DNA of 64,000 nucleotides from Palsa-461 sp036844945. Its GTDB lineage: Bacteria; Actinomycetota; Acidimicrobiia; Acidimicrobiales; RAAP-2. The stretch is from contig DAIUEV010000001.1 in assembly GCA_036844945.1 (NCBI GenBank), positions 62,001 to 126,000 of the forward strand, read 5' to 3'. Within the stretch, counting starts at the first letter, position 1; every line of letters starts with the position of its first letter. A program made the translations under genes and the position numbers. Below the pieces are notes generated by a model. The model searched no databases and was not told where the DNA came from. It saw only the letters and a list, made by a program, of their open reading frames with translations. Below are positions 33,314 to 42,545 of this stretch, in pieces.

Positions 33314-35116
33314 GTGAGCATCTTCAGTCCCAACGGATCGGCCGACGGGGCCGGGGCGCGTCTCGACCGTCGGTACCAGCCGGTCACGGACCAGGACCGC
33401 TACAAGTGGGTGGCGCTGTCCAACACGACGCTCGGCATCTTCCTGGCCACGGTCGACTCGTCGATCATGCTCATCGCCATGCCCGACATCTTCAAGGGCA
33501 TCAAGCTCGACCCGCTCCTTCCGGGGAACAGCTTCTACCTGTTGTGGATGATCCTGAGCTTCCTCGTCGTGACGAGCGTGTTGGTGGTGAGCCTCGGCCG
33601 GCTCGGTGACCTCTACGGCCGCGTCCGGATGTACAACCTCGGCTTCGCCGTCTACACGTTCTTCTCGCTGCTGTTGACGATCACCTGGATGTCGGGGACG
33701 ACGGCCGCGCTGTACCTCGTGGTGATGCGCATCTTCCAGGGGGTCGGGGCGGCCTTCCTCGCCGCCAACTCGGGAGCGATCCTGACCGACGCCTTCCCGG
33801 AGCACCAGCGGGGGATGGCGCTCGGGATCAACCAGGTGGCCGGGATCAGCGGCACCTTCATCGGGCTCGTGCTCGGCGGCGTGCTGGCGCCCATCCAGTG
33901 GCGGCTGATCTTCCTCGTGTCGGTGCCGACCGGGCTGTTCGGCACGGTCTGGGCCTATCTCAAGCTGCGCGAGGTGCCCCGGCGCACCGAGGGCAGGATC
34001 GACTGGCTCGGCAACTTCACCTTCGCCGCCGGCCTCGTCCTCCTCATGATCGGCATCACCTACGGGATCCAGCCGCACGGGGGCCAGTCGATGGGCTGGA
34101 GCAGCCCCTTCGTCCTCTTGATGCTGGCGAGCGGTCTGGCGCTGGTGGGGCTGTTCGTGTTGATCGAGAAGCGGGTGCCCGAGCCGATGTTCCGGCTGTC
34201 GCTGTTCCGGATCCGGGCGTTCACCGCCGGCAGCGTGTCGACCCTCCTCTCCGGGATCAGCCGGGGCGGGCTGATGTTCATGCTGATCATCTGGCTCCAG
34301 GGGATCTGGCTCCCCCTGCACGGGTACGACGCGGTCCGGACCCCGTTGTGGGCCGGCATCTACATGCTGCCGCTGACCGGCGGGTTCCTCCTCGCCGGAC
34401 CGATCTCGGGCATCCTCTCGGACCGGTACGGCTCCCGGCCCTTCGCGACCGGCGGGATGCTCATGGCCGCGCTCTCCTTCGGCTTGCTCGAGCTGCTCCC
34501 GGTGAACTTCCCCTACCTCGTCTTCGCGCTTCTCATCTTCTTCAATGGGATGTCGATGGGGGCCTTCGCGGCGCCGAACCGGGCGGGAGTAATGAACAGC
34601 CTTCCGGCCGCCCACCGGGGGGTGGGCTCGGGGATGAACTCGACCTTCCAGAACTCGTCCCAGGTGCTCTCGATCGGGATCTTCTTCACGCTCATGATCC
34701 TCGGGCTGTCGAGCACGCTCTCCACCACCCTCTTCCATGGGCTCGTCTCCCAGGGGGTCCCGGTGGCCGACGCCACCCGGGTCGCCCACCTGCCGCCGGT
34801 CTCCACGCTGTTCGCGGCGTTCCTGGGTTACAGCCCGATGCAGCACCTCCTCGGGCCCCAGGTGTTGGCGAAGCTGCCGCACGCGGCGGCGGCCCACCTC
34901 CTCGCCCGTAGCTACTTCCCGCACCTCATCTCCGGTGCCTTCGCCCGCGGGCTGCACGCGGCGTTCGACTTCTCGATCATCGCCTCGCTGGTGGCCGCCT
35001 GGACCTCGTGGCTGCGGGGCGGCAAGTACGTCTACAGCGAGCCCGACAGGGTCACCGCCACGTCGGGCCCGGCCGAGCCGTTCACCGTGCTCGAGCCGGC
35101 GGAGGCGGCCCGGTGA
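33314..35116 (+). CDS. MFS drug-efflux transporter (EmrB/QacA type, DHA2)
   Basis: The 600-residue protein has about 14 hydrophobic segments. Motifs include TTLGIFLATVDSSIMLIAMP (helix 1; motif D-like), GRLGDLYGRVRMY (motif A in loop 2-3), and GVGAAFLAANSGAILTDAFP (motif C region). This is the 14-TM proton-coupled multidrug exporter type. The GTG at 33314 leaves a 45-residue hydrophilic tail; a start at 33242 is also open but poor. Its stop overlaps the GTG of a MerR regulator (GTGA), so regulator and pump are made together and the regulator probably controls the pump. Confidence 0.88.
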   Translation: MSIFSPNGSADGAGARLDRRYQPVTDQDRYKWVALSNTTLGIFLATVDSSIMLIAMPDIFKGIKLDPLLPGNSFYLLWMILSFLVVTSVLVVSLGRLGDLYGRVRMYNLGFAVYTFFSLLLTITWMSGTTAALYLVVMRIFQGVGAAFLAANSGAILTDAFPEHQRGMALGINQVAGISGTFIGLVLGGVLAPIQWRLIFLVSVPTGLFGTVWAYLKLREVPRRTEGRIDWLGNFTFAAGLVLLMIGITYGIQPHGGQSMGWSSPFVLLMLASGLALVGLFVLIEKRVPEPMFRLSLFRIRAFTAGSVSTLLSGISRGGLMFMLIIWLQGIWLPLHGYDAVRTPLWAGIYMLPLTGGFLLAGPISGILSDRYGSRPFATGGMLMAALSFGLLELLPVNFPYLVFALLIFFNGMSMGAFAAPNRAGVMNSLPAAHRGVGSGMNSTFQNSSQVLSIGIFFTLMILGLSSTLSTTLFHGLVSQGVPVADATRVAHLPPVSTLFAAFLGYSPMQHLLGPQVLAKLPHAAAAHLLARSYFPHLISGAFARGLHAAFDFSIIASLVAAWTSWLRGGKYVYSEPDRVTATSGPAEPFTVLEPAEAAR

Positions 35117-35616
35117 CGGTGCTGCGGCCGGAGCGGCCGGGAGAGGAGGCGGCCGCCGGCGCCTCGCTCCGGATCGGGGACCTGGCCAAAGAGACCGGCG
35201 TGACCACGCGCACGCTTCGCTACTGGGAGGAGATCGGGCTGCTCCAGCCGTCGGGACACCGGGGAAGCGAGCGCCTCTACTCGACGGCCGAGCGCGAGCG
35301 GGTCACCCACATCCGGGAGCTCCAGAATCTGCTCGGGCTCACCCTGGCCGAGATCCACGACGTGTTGGCGTCGGAGGACACCTTGGAGCGGGCCCGCCGC
35401 GCCGCCCGGGCCGACGCACCGACCGAGAAGCGGCTCGGGCTCCTGGCCGACGCCATCGCAGCCAACCTTCGCCTCGTCGAGCGGATCAACGAGCGGCTGG
35501 CGCGGATCACCGAGTTCCGCGACGAGTGCGTCGAGCGGGGCGGGCGCATGTCGGCCCGCCGGGCCGAACTCGAGGCCGAAGCGCGGCCAGCCGGCCGAGG
35601 GGGCCCCGCCGCCTGA
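35113..35616 (+). CDS. MerR-family transcriptional regulator
   Basis: The 167-residue protein has a winged-helix MerR domain: LRIGDLAKETGVTTRTLRYWEEIGLLQPS followed by SERLYSTAERERVTHIRELQNLLGLTLAEI (parts cut: TLRYWEEIGLL). A helical dimer region and an Arg- and Ala-rich tail follow. No C-terminal Cys metal site is visible, so a drug ligand is more likely than a metal. The GTG start overlaps the MFS stop by 4 bases. The nearest regulated gene should be the efflux pump. Confidence 0.88.
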   Translation: MTVLRPERPGEEAAAGASLRIGDLAKETGVTTRTLRYWEEIGLLQPSGHRGSERLYSTAERERVTHIRELQNLLGLTLAEIHDVLASEDTLERARRAARADAPTEKRLGLLADAIAANLRLVERINERLARITEFRDECVERGGRMSARRAELEAEARPAGRGGPAA

Positions 35617-35640
35617 CCCTCGGCACTCGGGACCGGTCGC

Positions 35641-36777
35641 TCAGACGCTGATCCCGAACAGCCTCGCCGCGTTCGACCGCACGATCGCGTCGACCTCGAC
35701 ATCGGGAACTCCCGCGAACTGCTTGTCGTTCCACTCGCGCGAGAACGGGAACGAGCCCTCGTTGTGGGGATAGTCGTTGCCCCAGAGCAGGCAGTCGAGC
35801 CCGGTGACGTCGCGGGCCCGGATGGCCAGGGGGTCCCACATGAACGTCGCGTGCGTCTGGCGCTTCAGGTAGAAGCTCGGCGGGGCCTCCAGCTTGGATC
35901 CCCCGGCATGCAGCCCGGCGAGCTTCCCGAACCGGCTGTCCAGCCAGTGGTGGTCGAAGAACTGGATGGCGAAGGAGAGCCAGGCCGCGTACCCCTCGGT
36001 CATCACGACGTGCAGGTCCGGGTGCCGCTCGAACACCCCGGAGAACGTGAGCCAGCCGAGCGTCTCGCCCATGCCGACGCACTGGTTGTACCAACCGACG
36101 AAGCCGCGCCCCGCATAGGGCGTGAGGTCCATCCCCGGCGGGTTGCGCAGCCCCCCGACGTGCATGGTGATGGGCACCTTCAAGGCGGCGGCGGCCTCCC
36201 AGAGCGGCTCCCACTCGGGCAGGTAGTAGGGGCGCTCGAAGATCCCGTCGGGCAGCAGCGCCGGCCGGAGCCCGAGGGCGGCGGCCCGCTCGAGCTCCGC
36301 CACCGAGGCCGCCACGTCCTTGAACGGCAGGTAGATGCCGGGCGCGACGCGGTCGAGGTAGGGCGCCCAGATGTCGGCCAGCCAGTCGTTGACGAGCCGG
36401 CAGTAGGCGGTGTCCGCCTCCGGCGGCACCCCGTTGTCGAACACCGAGATCCGGCCGATGAGCACGGCCCCGTACACGCCGTCGCGCTCGAGCTCGGCCA
36501 GCATCTCGGCCGGTTCGAAGCTCGGAGAGGCCTCGGCGCACACGTTGCCGACCGCCGACCGGGCCAGCGCGGCGGGCGAGTCCTCGACCTTCACCCCCGA
36601 CGAGCGCTCGACCATCATGGCGACCTCCATCGCCGGGTGCCGCGGCTGCACCACGTAGGTCTCGCCGTGGCGGCGCTCGAGGCGCGGGAAGTACTCGCGG
36701 TAGGACTCGGGGAGCTCGTCGGTCAGCGAGTAGGGCGGGGCGATGTGGCAGTCGGTGGTGATGAGCCGGTGTTCCAT
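35641..36777 (-). CDS. Amidohydrolase-2 family metal-dependent hydrolase
   Basis: The 378-residue protein has the TIM-barrel amidohydrolase pattern. TTDCHIAPP near the N-terminus supplies the H-x-P type first metal ligand (reduced from HxH), ITMHVGGLRNP near residue 205 gives the barrel His, and LLWGNDYPHNEGSFP near 340 gives the metal Asp. This subgroup includes decarboxylases and hydrolases of aromatic acids (ACMSD-like). The substrate cannot be told. The ATG has GAGGAGG about 6 bases upstream, and that ribosome site lies within a hairpin. It converges on the MerR gene. Confidence 0.8.
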   Translation of the reverse strand: MEHRLITTDCHIAPPYSLTDELPESYREYFPRLERRHGETYVVQPRHPAMEVAMMVERSSGVKVEDSPAALARSAVGNVCAEASPSFEPAEMLAELERDGVYGAVLIGRISVFDNGVPPEADTAYCRLVNDWLADIWAPYLDRVAPGIYLPFKDVAASVAELERAAALGLRPALLPDGIFERPYYLPEWEPLWEAAAALKVPITMHVGGLRNPPGMDLTPYAGRGFVGWYNQCVGMGETLGWLTFSGVFERHPDLHVVMTEGYAAWLSFAIQFFDHHWLDSRFGKLAGLHAGGSKLEAPPSFYLKRQTHATFMWDPLAIRARDVTGLDCLLWGNDYPHNEGSFPFSREWNDKQFAGVPDVEVDAIVRSNAARLFGISV

Positions 36778-36786
36778 GGTGTGCCT

Positions 36787-36811
36787 CCTCGCGGCGCCGG
36801 CCGCCGCGAGG
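36787..36811 (-). promoter_or_regulatory. Hairpin overlapping the amidohydrolase ribosome site
   Basis: CCTCGCGGCG and CGCCGCGAGG, 10 perfect base pairs, flank the 5-base spacer ccggc in the leader of the amidohydrolase gene. On the mRNA the right arm (CGCCGCGAGG) runs into the Shine-Dalgarno sequence GAGGAGG (36784-36790), so the stem would hide part of it. Seen as a repeat; translation control is an inference. Confidence 0.5.
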
Positions 36812-37117
36812 CCTGCGCACCAGCCGAGCGGACCGCGCCGTCACCGTAATCCGCCCGACCCGTCCCGGCCGGGGGAACTCGATCGTGTCGCCAGAGCGCG
36901 ATGACGGCCCCGCTCCGGGTGCGCAGATCGCCGGCCCAGGGGCCTTCACCCGGGCCGCCAAGCGACGTCCGTCGATCGCCCCGGCGAACGCCACAAGGGC
37001 TGGCCGGCCGAGTCTGCCCGGCTCCGGACCACCCCTGCCGTGGCGGGAGGGTCGAGAGTGCCGGCCACTCGACCGCTCCACCCCGAGCCGGGCGACGGCC
37101 CGTCTAGCCTTGGCCGC
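36812..37117. other. Intergenic stretch, divergent; no gene seen
   Basis: About 306 bases between the hairpin upstream of the amidohydrolase gene and the response-regulator start. No frame with a recognisable protein was found. It must carry the promoters of both divergent genes. No clear -10/-35 pair stood out by eye. Confidence 0.4.
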
Positions 37118-37783
37118 GTGGCCTTGCGCGTCGTCCTGGCCGAGGACAACTACCTCGTGCGTGAGGGCGTCGAGAAGCTGATCAACGGCGAGGACGACCT
37201 CGAGGTGGTGGCGGCCTGCGCGGACTACGACTCCCTCCTCCGCGCGGTCGAGACCGAGCGGCCCGACGTGGTCGTCACCGACATCCGGATGCCCCCCACC
37301 GGCACCGACGAGGGCATCCGGGCGGCCAACGAGCTCCGCGTCGCCCACCCGGAGCTGGGCGTCGTCGTCCTGTCCCAGTACTCCGAGCCGTCCTATGCGC
37401 TCGACTTCCTGGAGAGCGGATCGCGGGGCCGGGCCTACCTCCTGAAGGAGCGGGTGTCGGACATCGGCCAGCTCGCGCAGGCCATCCGGGACGTCGCCCG
37501 GGGAGGTTCGGTGATCGACCCCGAGGTCGTCGACGCCCTCGTCGCGGCCCGATCCCGGGCCGCCGACTCGCCGCTCCGGGTGCTCACCCCCCGCGAGACC
37601 GAGATCCTGGCCGAGATGGCCCAGGGGAAGAACAACGCGGCGGTGGCGGCCTCCCTCGTGCTCTCCGAGCGGGCGGTCGAGAAGCACATCAACTCCATCT
37701 TCTCCAAGCTCGCCCTGTCCCAGGAGCCCGATGTCCACCGCCGCGTGAAGGCGGTCCTCCTCTTCCTCTCCGCCCACAACTGA
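37118..37783 (+). CDS. NarL/LuxR-type response regulator
   Basis: The 221-residue protein has a receiver domain (1-125) with acidic pocket AEDN, phospho-acceptor Asp55 in VVVTDIRMPP, and Lys in YLLKERV. A LuxR-type helix-turn-helix follows (about 148-210): LTPRETEILAEMAQGKNNAAVAASLVLSERAVEKHINSIFSKL. The receiver closely resembles that of the receiver-cyclase protein encoded at 41186-42544, including the insertion after DIRMPP. The GTG start was chosen because it begins the first strand. It lies upstream of a lone receiver gene and near the histidine kinase, its probable partner. Confidence 0.9.
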   Translation: MALRVVLAEDNYLVREGVEKLINGEDDLEVVAACADYDSLLRAVETERPDVVVTDIRMPPTGTDEGIRAANELRVAHPELGVVVLSQYSEPSYALDFLESGSRGRAYLLKERVSDIGQLAQAIRDVARGGSVIDPEVVDALVAARSRAADSPLRVLTPRETEILAEMAQGKNNAAVAASLVLSERAVEKHINSIFSKLALSQEPDVHRRVKAVLLFLSAHN

Positions 37784-37876
37784 GCCGGCCCGCCGGCGGC
37801 GGGGTGTGCTGCCACCACCGGATGTCAACGTGCTGTCCTGCCGGACCCGCCGTCACCTCCCTGTCAGGATGGTTGT

Positions 37877-38263
37877 GTGTCCGACCAGGTGGTGAGGGTG
37901 CTGGTCGTCGACGACCAGGCCCCGTTTCGGATCGCGGCCCGGGCAGTGGTGCGCGCCACCGCCGGTTTCGAGGTGGTCGGCGAGGCCAAGTCCGGGGAAG
38001 AGGCCGTCGACCAGGTCGACTCGCTCGCACCCGACCTCGTGCTCATGGATATCAACATGGAGGGGATCGGGGGGATCGAGGCGACCCGCCGGATCACCGA
38101 AGCCCACCCCGAAGTGAAGGTGGTGCTCCTCTCCACCTACGACGCCGAGGACCTTCCCGAGGACGCCCGCCGCTGCGGGGCGGCCGCGTACGTGCACAAG
38201 GAGGAGTTTGGTCCCGACGTCCTCGAGAAGGTCTGGACCGAGGGAAAGACGTTAGGCGTCTGA
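37877..38263 (+). CDS. Single-domain response regulator (receiver only)
   Basis: The 128-residue protein is only a receiver: VLVVDDQAPFR, phospho-acceptor Asp58 in LVLMDINMEG, and Lys in AAYVHKEEF. There is no output domain, so it would act by binding a partner or as a phosphate sink. It starts with GTG and its tail overlaps the 3' end of the convergent histidine kinase gene by 12 bases. That arrangement and the same-cluster location suggest it takes part in the same phosphorelay. A truncated NarL-type regulator is the alternative; no HTH sequence was found downstream. Confidence 0.87.
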   Translation: MSDQVVRVLVVDDQAPFRIAARAVVRATAGFEVVGEAKSGEEAVDQVDSLAPDLVLMDINMEGIGGIEATRRITEAHPEVKVVLLSTYDAEDLPEDARRCGAAAYVHKEEFGPDVLEKVWTEGKTLGV

Positions 38264-40456
38264 GCCGACCCGCACCTTGGGTGCGGCCGGGACGGTGATC
38301 GGCACCCGGCCGGCGATGGTGGTGCCCCGGCCCGGCGCTGAATCCACACTGAAGTTCCCGCCGACCGCGCCCACCCGGTCGCTCATGTTGACGAACCCCG
38401 CCCCCTTGCCGGCGGCGCTCGCCATGTCGAACCCGGCCCCGGTGTCGGCCACCTCGAAGCAGAGGCGATCGCCCTCCTCCCACACCCGGACCGTCGCCGA
38501 AGCGCCCTCGCCGGCGTGCTTGCCTGCGTTCTGCAGCGCCTCCATGCAGCAGAAGTAGGCGGCGGCCTCGGTCTCCGGCGAGTAGCGGCCCAGGTGGTCG
38601 GCCACCACCTCGGTCGGGAGCGCAGCTCGTCCGGCCGCCGCGCGCAGGGCCTCCTCGAGACCGCGGTCGATGAGCAGCGGCGGATAGATGCCGTGGGCCA
38701 GCGAGCGCAGCTCCTGGACGGCATCCTGGAGGTCGAGGCCGAGCTGATCGAGGAGCTCGAGGGAGCCCTCCGGATCGCTCTCGGCCAGCTTGCGGGCCAG
38801 CCGGACGTTCACGGCCAGGGCCACCAGGTGCTGCTGGGCCCCGTCGTGGAGGTTCCGCTCGATCTGGCGACGGGCCGCGTCGGAGGCGGCCACGATGCGG
38901 GCCCGGGAGGCCTGCAGCTCGTCGGCCTGCCGCCGCACCTCCTCCAGGGACTCCTGCAGGGCGGAGTCGAGCTCGACGTTGTGCAGCGCCAGCCCGACCT
39001 GCCGGGCCAGCTCGGTGAGCATGGTGTCGTCGTCGGTCGTGAACTGGTCACCGCCCGGCGGCCGGACCGCCACGATCATCCCGAGCACCTGGCCCGAGTG
39101 GGTGGTCGGGGCGACCCTGAGGACCGAGTCCTGGCGTCCGTCGAGCATGGCGGGCAGCCAGACCTCGAGCCAGGCGGTGCCGGTCACGCCGGCCCGGGCC
39201 ACGACCAGCTGCTCGTCGGCGTTGAGCGTGAGCCGTCGTACCGGGACGTCGGGCACCGAGACGGCCCGCTCGAGCCGGCCGCCCGAGCCGGTCCAGACCT
39301 CGGCCGCGCTCAAGGCGAGGGTCTTGCGGAGCGACTCGGCCACCTGCAACAGGAGCTCGTCCATCGGGACGGCGCGCGAGAGCCGGCTGCCGAAGGTGCG
39401 CAGCACAGTGTCGGGTGCCTCGCGCTCGCCGTAGACGAGGCGGTTGGCCATCTGGGACAGACGCTGGCGGGCCGGGCCGTAGAAGAGGGTGGCGATGGCG
39501 GCGGCCGCCATCGAGTAGCCGAGCAACTCGCGCTCGGACCGGGTGTTCGGCGAGTGGTCGAGGCCCAGTACGACCACGAGGTAGACGACCACCACGATGC
39601 CGGTGAGCCCGGCCAGAGAGACGGTGTGGGCGAGGATGCGGTCGATCCGGGCGGCCAGGCGCCGGGTGCTCCCCATCGCGATCGCGGCGGCCACCGGGAG
39701 GAGCGACACCGCGACGACGAGGGGCGGGTGGTGCGGCCAGCCCCAGAGCAGCCGGAGGCCCAGGGCCACCAGGAGTGTCTCGACCGTGAGGGCCGTCGCC
39801 CACCCGAACCACTGCATCCGCTGGCGCTCGAGACCGGCCGAGCGGAGGTAGCGCCGCTGGGAGCCGATGAACCCGGCCCCGACGGCCACGATCAGCTCGA
39901 TCAGGATCGGCCACAAGGGGAGCGAGGGACGGCGGGTCCAGAGCGCGATGCCGACGGCAGTGCCCACCGGGTACCCGATCCCGATGACGGCTCGGCTCAG
40001 CCGGCAGCTTCCGTCGGGCAGGCCGAGCAGGAAGTGCATGATCGCGACCGGGAACAGCGCGAGGGCCACCGGCTCGGCGATGTGCGCGAAGGAGAGGAGC
40101 ACCGAGGACACCGCGGTCCCGTGCGCGTGCGCCTCGAGGAGGGCGCTGAGCGACGTCGCGGCGCCGGCCAACGCGGTCGCGAGCAGCGCCAGGATCGGTT
40201 GGCGCTCCGACGGCCGACGCGACAGTGCGAACGCACCGGCCAACGCGAACGTGCCGACGACGATGGCCCGGACGACCTGGGTGGCCGTGTCCCCGTGCTG
40301 GTCGACGAGCGGCGCCGAGACCGCCCCGGCCATGGCCACCGCCGCCAGCAGGATCCCGAGCAGGGCGGGGGCAGGCCGCGCCACCTCGCGCGGTTGCTCC
40401 TTCTCGCGCGTCCGCCCGAGCTGGTTGACGATGATGGGGACGACGGGCGTGCTCAC
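38252..40456 (-). CDS. Membrane histidine kinase of the NarL/DesK (HisKA_3) type
   Basis: The 734-residue protein has about eight or nine hydrophobic segments (30-320), a GAF-like domain (about 365-515), and a HisKA_3 dimerisation helix with the phospho-acceptor His in QIERNLHDGAQQHLVALA (near 540). A HATPase_c domain follows, with EALQNAGKHAG (N box, normally NAxKHA) and VADTGAGFDMA (G1). It should phosphorylate nearby NarL-type regulators. The GTG start overlaps the stop of the upstream ABC ATPase gene by 4 bases, so kinase and ATPase are co-translated. The many TM segments suggest a membrane or lipid-soluble signal. Confidence 0.9.
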   Translation of the reverse strand: MSTPVVPIIVNQLGRTREKEQPREVARPAPALLGILLAAVAMAGAVSAPLVDQHGDTATQVVRAIVVGTFALAGAFALSRRPSERQPILALLATALAGAATSLSALLEAHAHGTAVSSVLLSFAHIAEPVALALFPVAIMHFLLGLPDGSCRLSRAVIGIGYPVGTAVGIALWTRRPSLPLWPILIELIVAVGAGFIGSQRRYLRSAGLERQRMQWFGWATALTVETLLVALGLRLLWGWPHHPPLVVAVSLLPVAAAIAMGSTRRLAARIDRILAHTVSLAGLTGIVVVVYLVVVLGLDHSPNTRSERELLGYSMAAAAIATLFYGPARQRLSQMANRLVYGEREAPDTVLRTFGSRLSRAVPMDELLLQVAESLRKTLALSAAEVWTGSGGRLERAVSVPDVPVRRLTLNADEQLVVARAGVTGTAWLEVWLPAMLDGRQDSVLRVAPTTHSGQVLGMIVAVRPPGGDQFTTDDDTMLTELARQVGLALHNVELDSALQESLEEVRRQADELQASRARIVAASDAARRQIERNLHDGAQQHLVALAVNVRLARKLAESDPEGSLELLDQLGLDLQDAVQELRSLAHGIYPPLLIDRGLEEALRAAAGRAALPTEVVADHLGRYSPETEAAAYFCCMEALQNAGKHAGEGASATVRVWEEGDRLCFEVADTGAGFDMASAAGKGAGFVNMSDRVGAVGGNFSVDSAPGRGTTIAGRVPITVPAAPKVRVGSDA

Positions 40457-41172
40457 TGCGACGGCGCGCTGCTCTGTCCGGCCGCCACCGCCTCGGCGCG
40501 GCCGTCGTCCTCCACCCGGCCGTCGCGCATCTTGATGATGCGGCTGGCCGGGGCCGCCACCTCCTCGTCGTGGGTGACGAGGAGGATCGCCTGGCCGCCG
40601 GCGTGCAGCCGGCGGAATAGCTCGAGCACCTCGAGGCCGCCCTCGGAGTCGAGGGCGCCGGTCGGCTCGTCGGCGAGGAGGAGCGTGGGCGCGTTGGCGA
40701 GGGCCCGCGCGATGGCGAGCCGCTGGCGCTGGCCGCCCGAGAGGACGCCCGGCGCGCTGCGCGCCTTGTCGCCCAGGCCGAGCAGATCGAGCAGGTCGCG
40801 GGCCCGGCTCTCGGCCTGCCGGCGCTTGGTGCCGGCGATCACCGCGGGCAACGTCACGTTCTCGAGCACGCTCATCCCCTCGAGCAGGTTGAAGAACTGG
40901 AAGACGATGCCGATGTGGCGGCGCCGCATGCGGGCCAACTCGTTTTCGTCCTTGTCGACGAGGGACTCGCCGGCCACGATGATCTCGCCTTCGGTCGGCG
41001 CGTCCAGCCCGGCGATGAGGTTGAGGAGCGTCGACTTCCCGCAGCCCGACGGGCCCATGACCGCGACGAACTCACCCTCGTCCATGGTCATGTCGAGGCC
41101 CCGCAGGGCCCGGACCGGCGTGCCCTCCGATTCGTAGGTCTTGCGGACCCCTCGAGCTTCGATGACGTTCAT
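40453..41172 (-). CDS. LolD/MacB-type ABC transporter ATP-binding protein
   Basis: The 239-residue ATPase has Walker A GPSGCGKST (near residue 40), Q-loop VFQFFNLLEGMSV, signature LSGGQRQRLAIA, Walker B LLLADEPTGALD and H-loop VTHDEEVAA. This is the subclass that works with FtsX-type permeases. No permease is adjacent; two large FtsX-type proteins lie about 5.6 and 8.7 kb away on the other strand. It is placed between the receiver-cyclase gene (13 bases) and the kinase gene (4-base overlap), a context more like BceAB-type sensing than simple transport. Confidence 0.9.
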   Translation of the reverse strand: MNVIEARGVRKTYESEGTPVRALRGLDMTMDEGEFVAVMGPSGCGKSTLLNLIAGLDAPTEGEIIVAGESLVDKDENELARMRRRHIGIVFQFFNLLEGMSVLENVTLPAVIAGTKRRQAESRARDLLDLLGLGDKARSAPGVLSGGQRQRLAIARALANAPTLLLADEPTGALDSEGGLEVLELFRRLHAGGQAILLVTHDEEVAAPASRIIKMRDGRVEDDGRAEAVAAGQSSAPSQ

Positions 41173-41185
41173 CCGTACTCCTCGT

Positions 41186-42544
41186 TCAGCCCGAGCCCGT
41201 GGGCGCCGGGGCGGGTCGGTTCGCTGCGGCGATGCGCCAGGCCGCGACCGGGGTGTCGCGTCCTTTGACCAGGGCCGGCGGCAGCTCCTCGGCCCCGGGC
41301 GGATCGGTGAGCGCCTGGTAGGTGGCCTCGGACAGGACGGTGTCCCCGGGCTCGGCCCACTGCTGGAGCCGCTGGGCCAGGTTGACGGTGTCGCCGACGA
41401 GCGTGTACTCGAGCCGCTCCTTGGAACCGAGGAGGGCGGCCGCCACCGTGCCGGTCGTCACGCCGATGCCGAGCCCGAACTCGGGCAGGCCCTGCTCCCT
41501 CCAGCGGCGGTTCACCTCGTCCTGCGCCTCGTGCATCCTGAGCGCCGCCTGCACCGCGCACGACGCGTGGTCCTCGAGGGGCACCGGCGCGCCGAAGACC
41601 GCCATCACCGCGTCCCCGACGAACTGCATGACGGTGCCGTCGACCGAGAGGATCGCCTTGTTCATCTCGGCCCTGTGCACGTTCAACTGGCCGGCCAGCG
41701 CGCTCGGGTCGGCGTGCTCGGCGATCGTCGAGTACCCGCGGATGTCGGACATGAGCACGGTGACGACGAGCTCCTTCGTCTCGCCGGCCTCGCTGCCCTG
41801 GCTCCGCAACATGTCGGCCACCCCGCCGGGGAGCAGCCGGCTGAGCGTCTCGCCCTGCTCCTCTCGGTTGACGATGGCCTCGTGCAGCATCCGCAGCCGG
41901 CGTAGCGAGCTCTGGCCCCCGCCACTCGCGGCCTGGGCGAGGCGGAGGAAGAGCTTCTCGACCGCCTCGGCCGCCGCCGCCGGCGTGGTGCCCTGGGCCG
42001 CCGCGATGGCCTTGATCGGCCGGCCCTCGGCCACGAGGCGGAGGAGCTCCTCCTCCTGGCCTCCGAGGTCGCCCGCGTTGGTGACGGGGTGGACCATGGC
42101 CTCGACGATCTGGGGGTCGAGCACGGACCCGCCGGTCGCCACGGTCCGGACCGCCCGGGCGAGCTGGTCGCCCTCGGCCACCCGGTCCTTCAGCAGGTAG
42201 GCGTAGCCCGCCGCCCCCTCTTCGAGGAGCGAGATCGCGTACTCGGGGTCGTCGAACTGGCTGAGCACGACCACGCCGGTGCCGGGGTGGCGCTTGCGGA
42301 TCTCGTGCGCCGCGTCGATGCCCTCGCGCTGGAATGACGGCGGCATCCGGATGTCGGTCACCACGACCTGGGGAGCGGCTTCGCCCGCCCCGGTCACGAG
42401 CTCGTCGTAGTCGGCCGCCGTGCCGACGATGCTGAGGTCGGACTCCAAGGAGAGGAGCGCCTGGACCCCGGCGCGCACGATCAGGTTGTCGTCGGCCAGG
42501 AAGACGGTGATGGTCCCCTCGCTCGTCGTCCCGGCCCCCGACAC
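41186..42544 (-). CDS. Receiver-HTH-class III nucleotide cyclase fusion
   Basis: This 452-residue protein combines a receiver (10-135; Asp64 in VVVTDIRMPP), a LuxR-like helical region (about 150-205) and a class III nucleotide cyclase domain (about 255-440). The cyclase has both metal Asp residues (Asp267 in VLMSDIRGYST and Asp311 in FVGDAVMAVFGAP) and TLVGDTVNLAQRLQ. The position before the second metal site, usually Lys in adenylate cyclases, is Gln307, so the nucleotide is uncertain. The GTG start is 1 base after the upstream gene, which encodes a cyclic-nucleotide-binding domain, its likely receptor. The receiver parallels that encoded at 37118-37783. Confidence 0.87.
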   Translation of the reverse strand: MSGAGTTSEGTITVFLADDNLIVRAGVQALLSLESDLSIVGTAADYDELVTGAGEAAPQVVVTDIRMPPSFQREGIDAAHEIRKRHPGTGVVVLSQFDDPEYAISLLEEGAAGYAYLLKDRVAEGDQLARAVRTVATGGSVLDPQIVEAMVHPVTNAGDLGGQEEELLRLVAEGRPIKAIAAAQGTTPAAAAEAVEKLFLRLAQAASGGGQSSLRRLRMLHEAIVNREEQGETLSRLLPGGVADMLRSQGSEAGETKELVVTVLMSDIRGYSTIAEHADPSALAGQLNVHRAEMNKAILSVDGTVMQFVGDAVMAVFGAPVPLEDHASCAVQAALRMHEAQDEVNRRWREQGLPEFGLGIGVTTGTVAAALLGSKERLEYTLVGDTVNLAQRLQQWAEPGDTVLSEATYQALTDPPGAEELPPALVKGRDTPVAAWRIAAANRPAPAPTGSG

Positions 42545-42545
42545 C

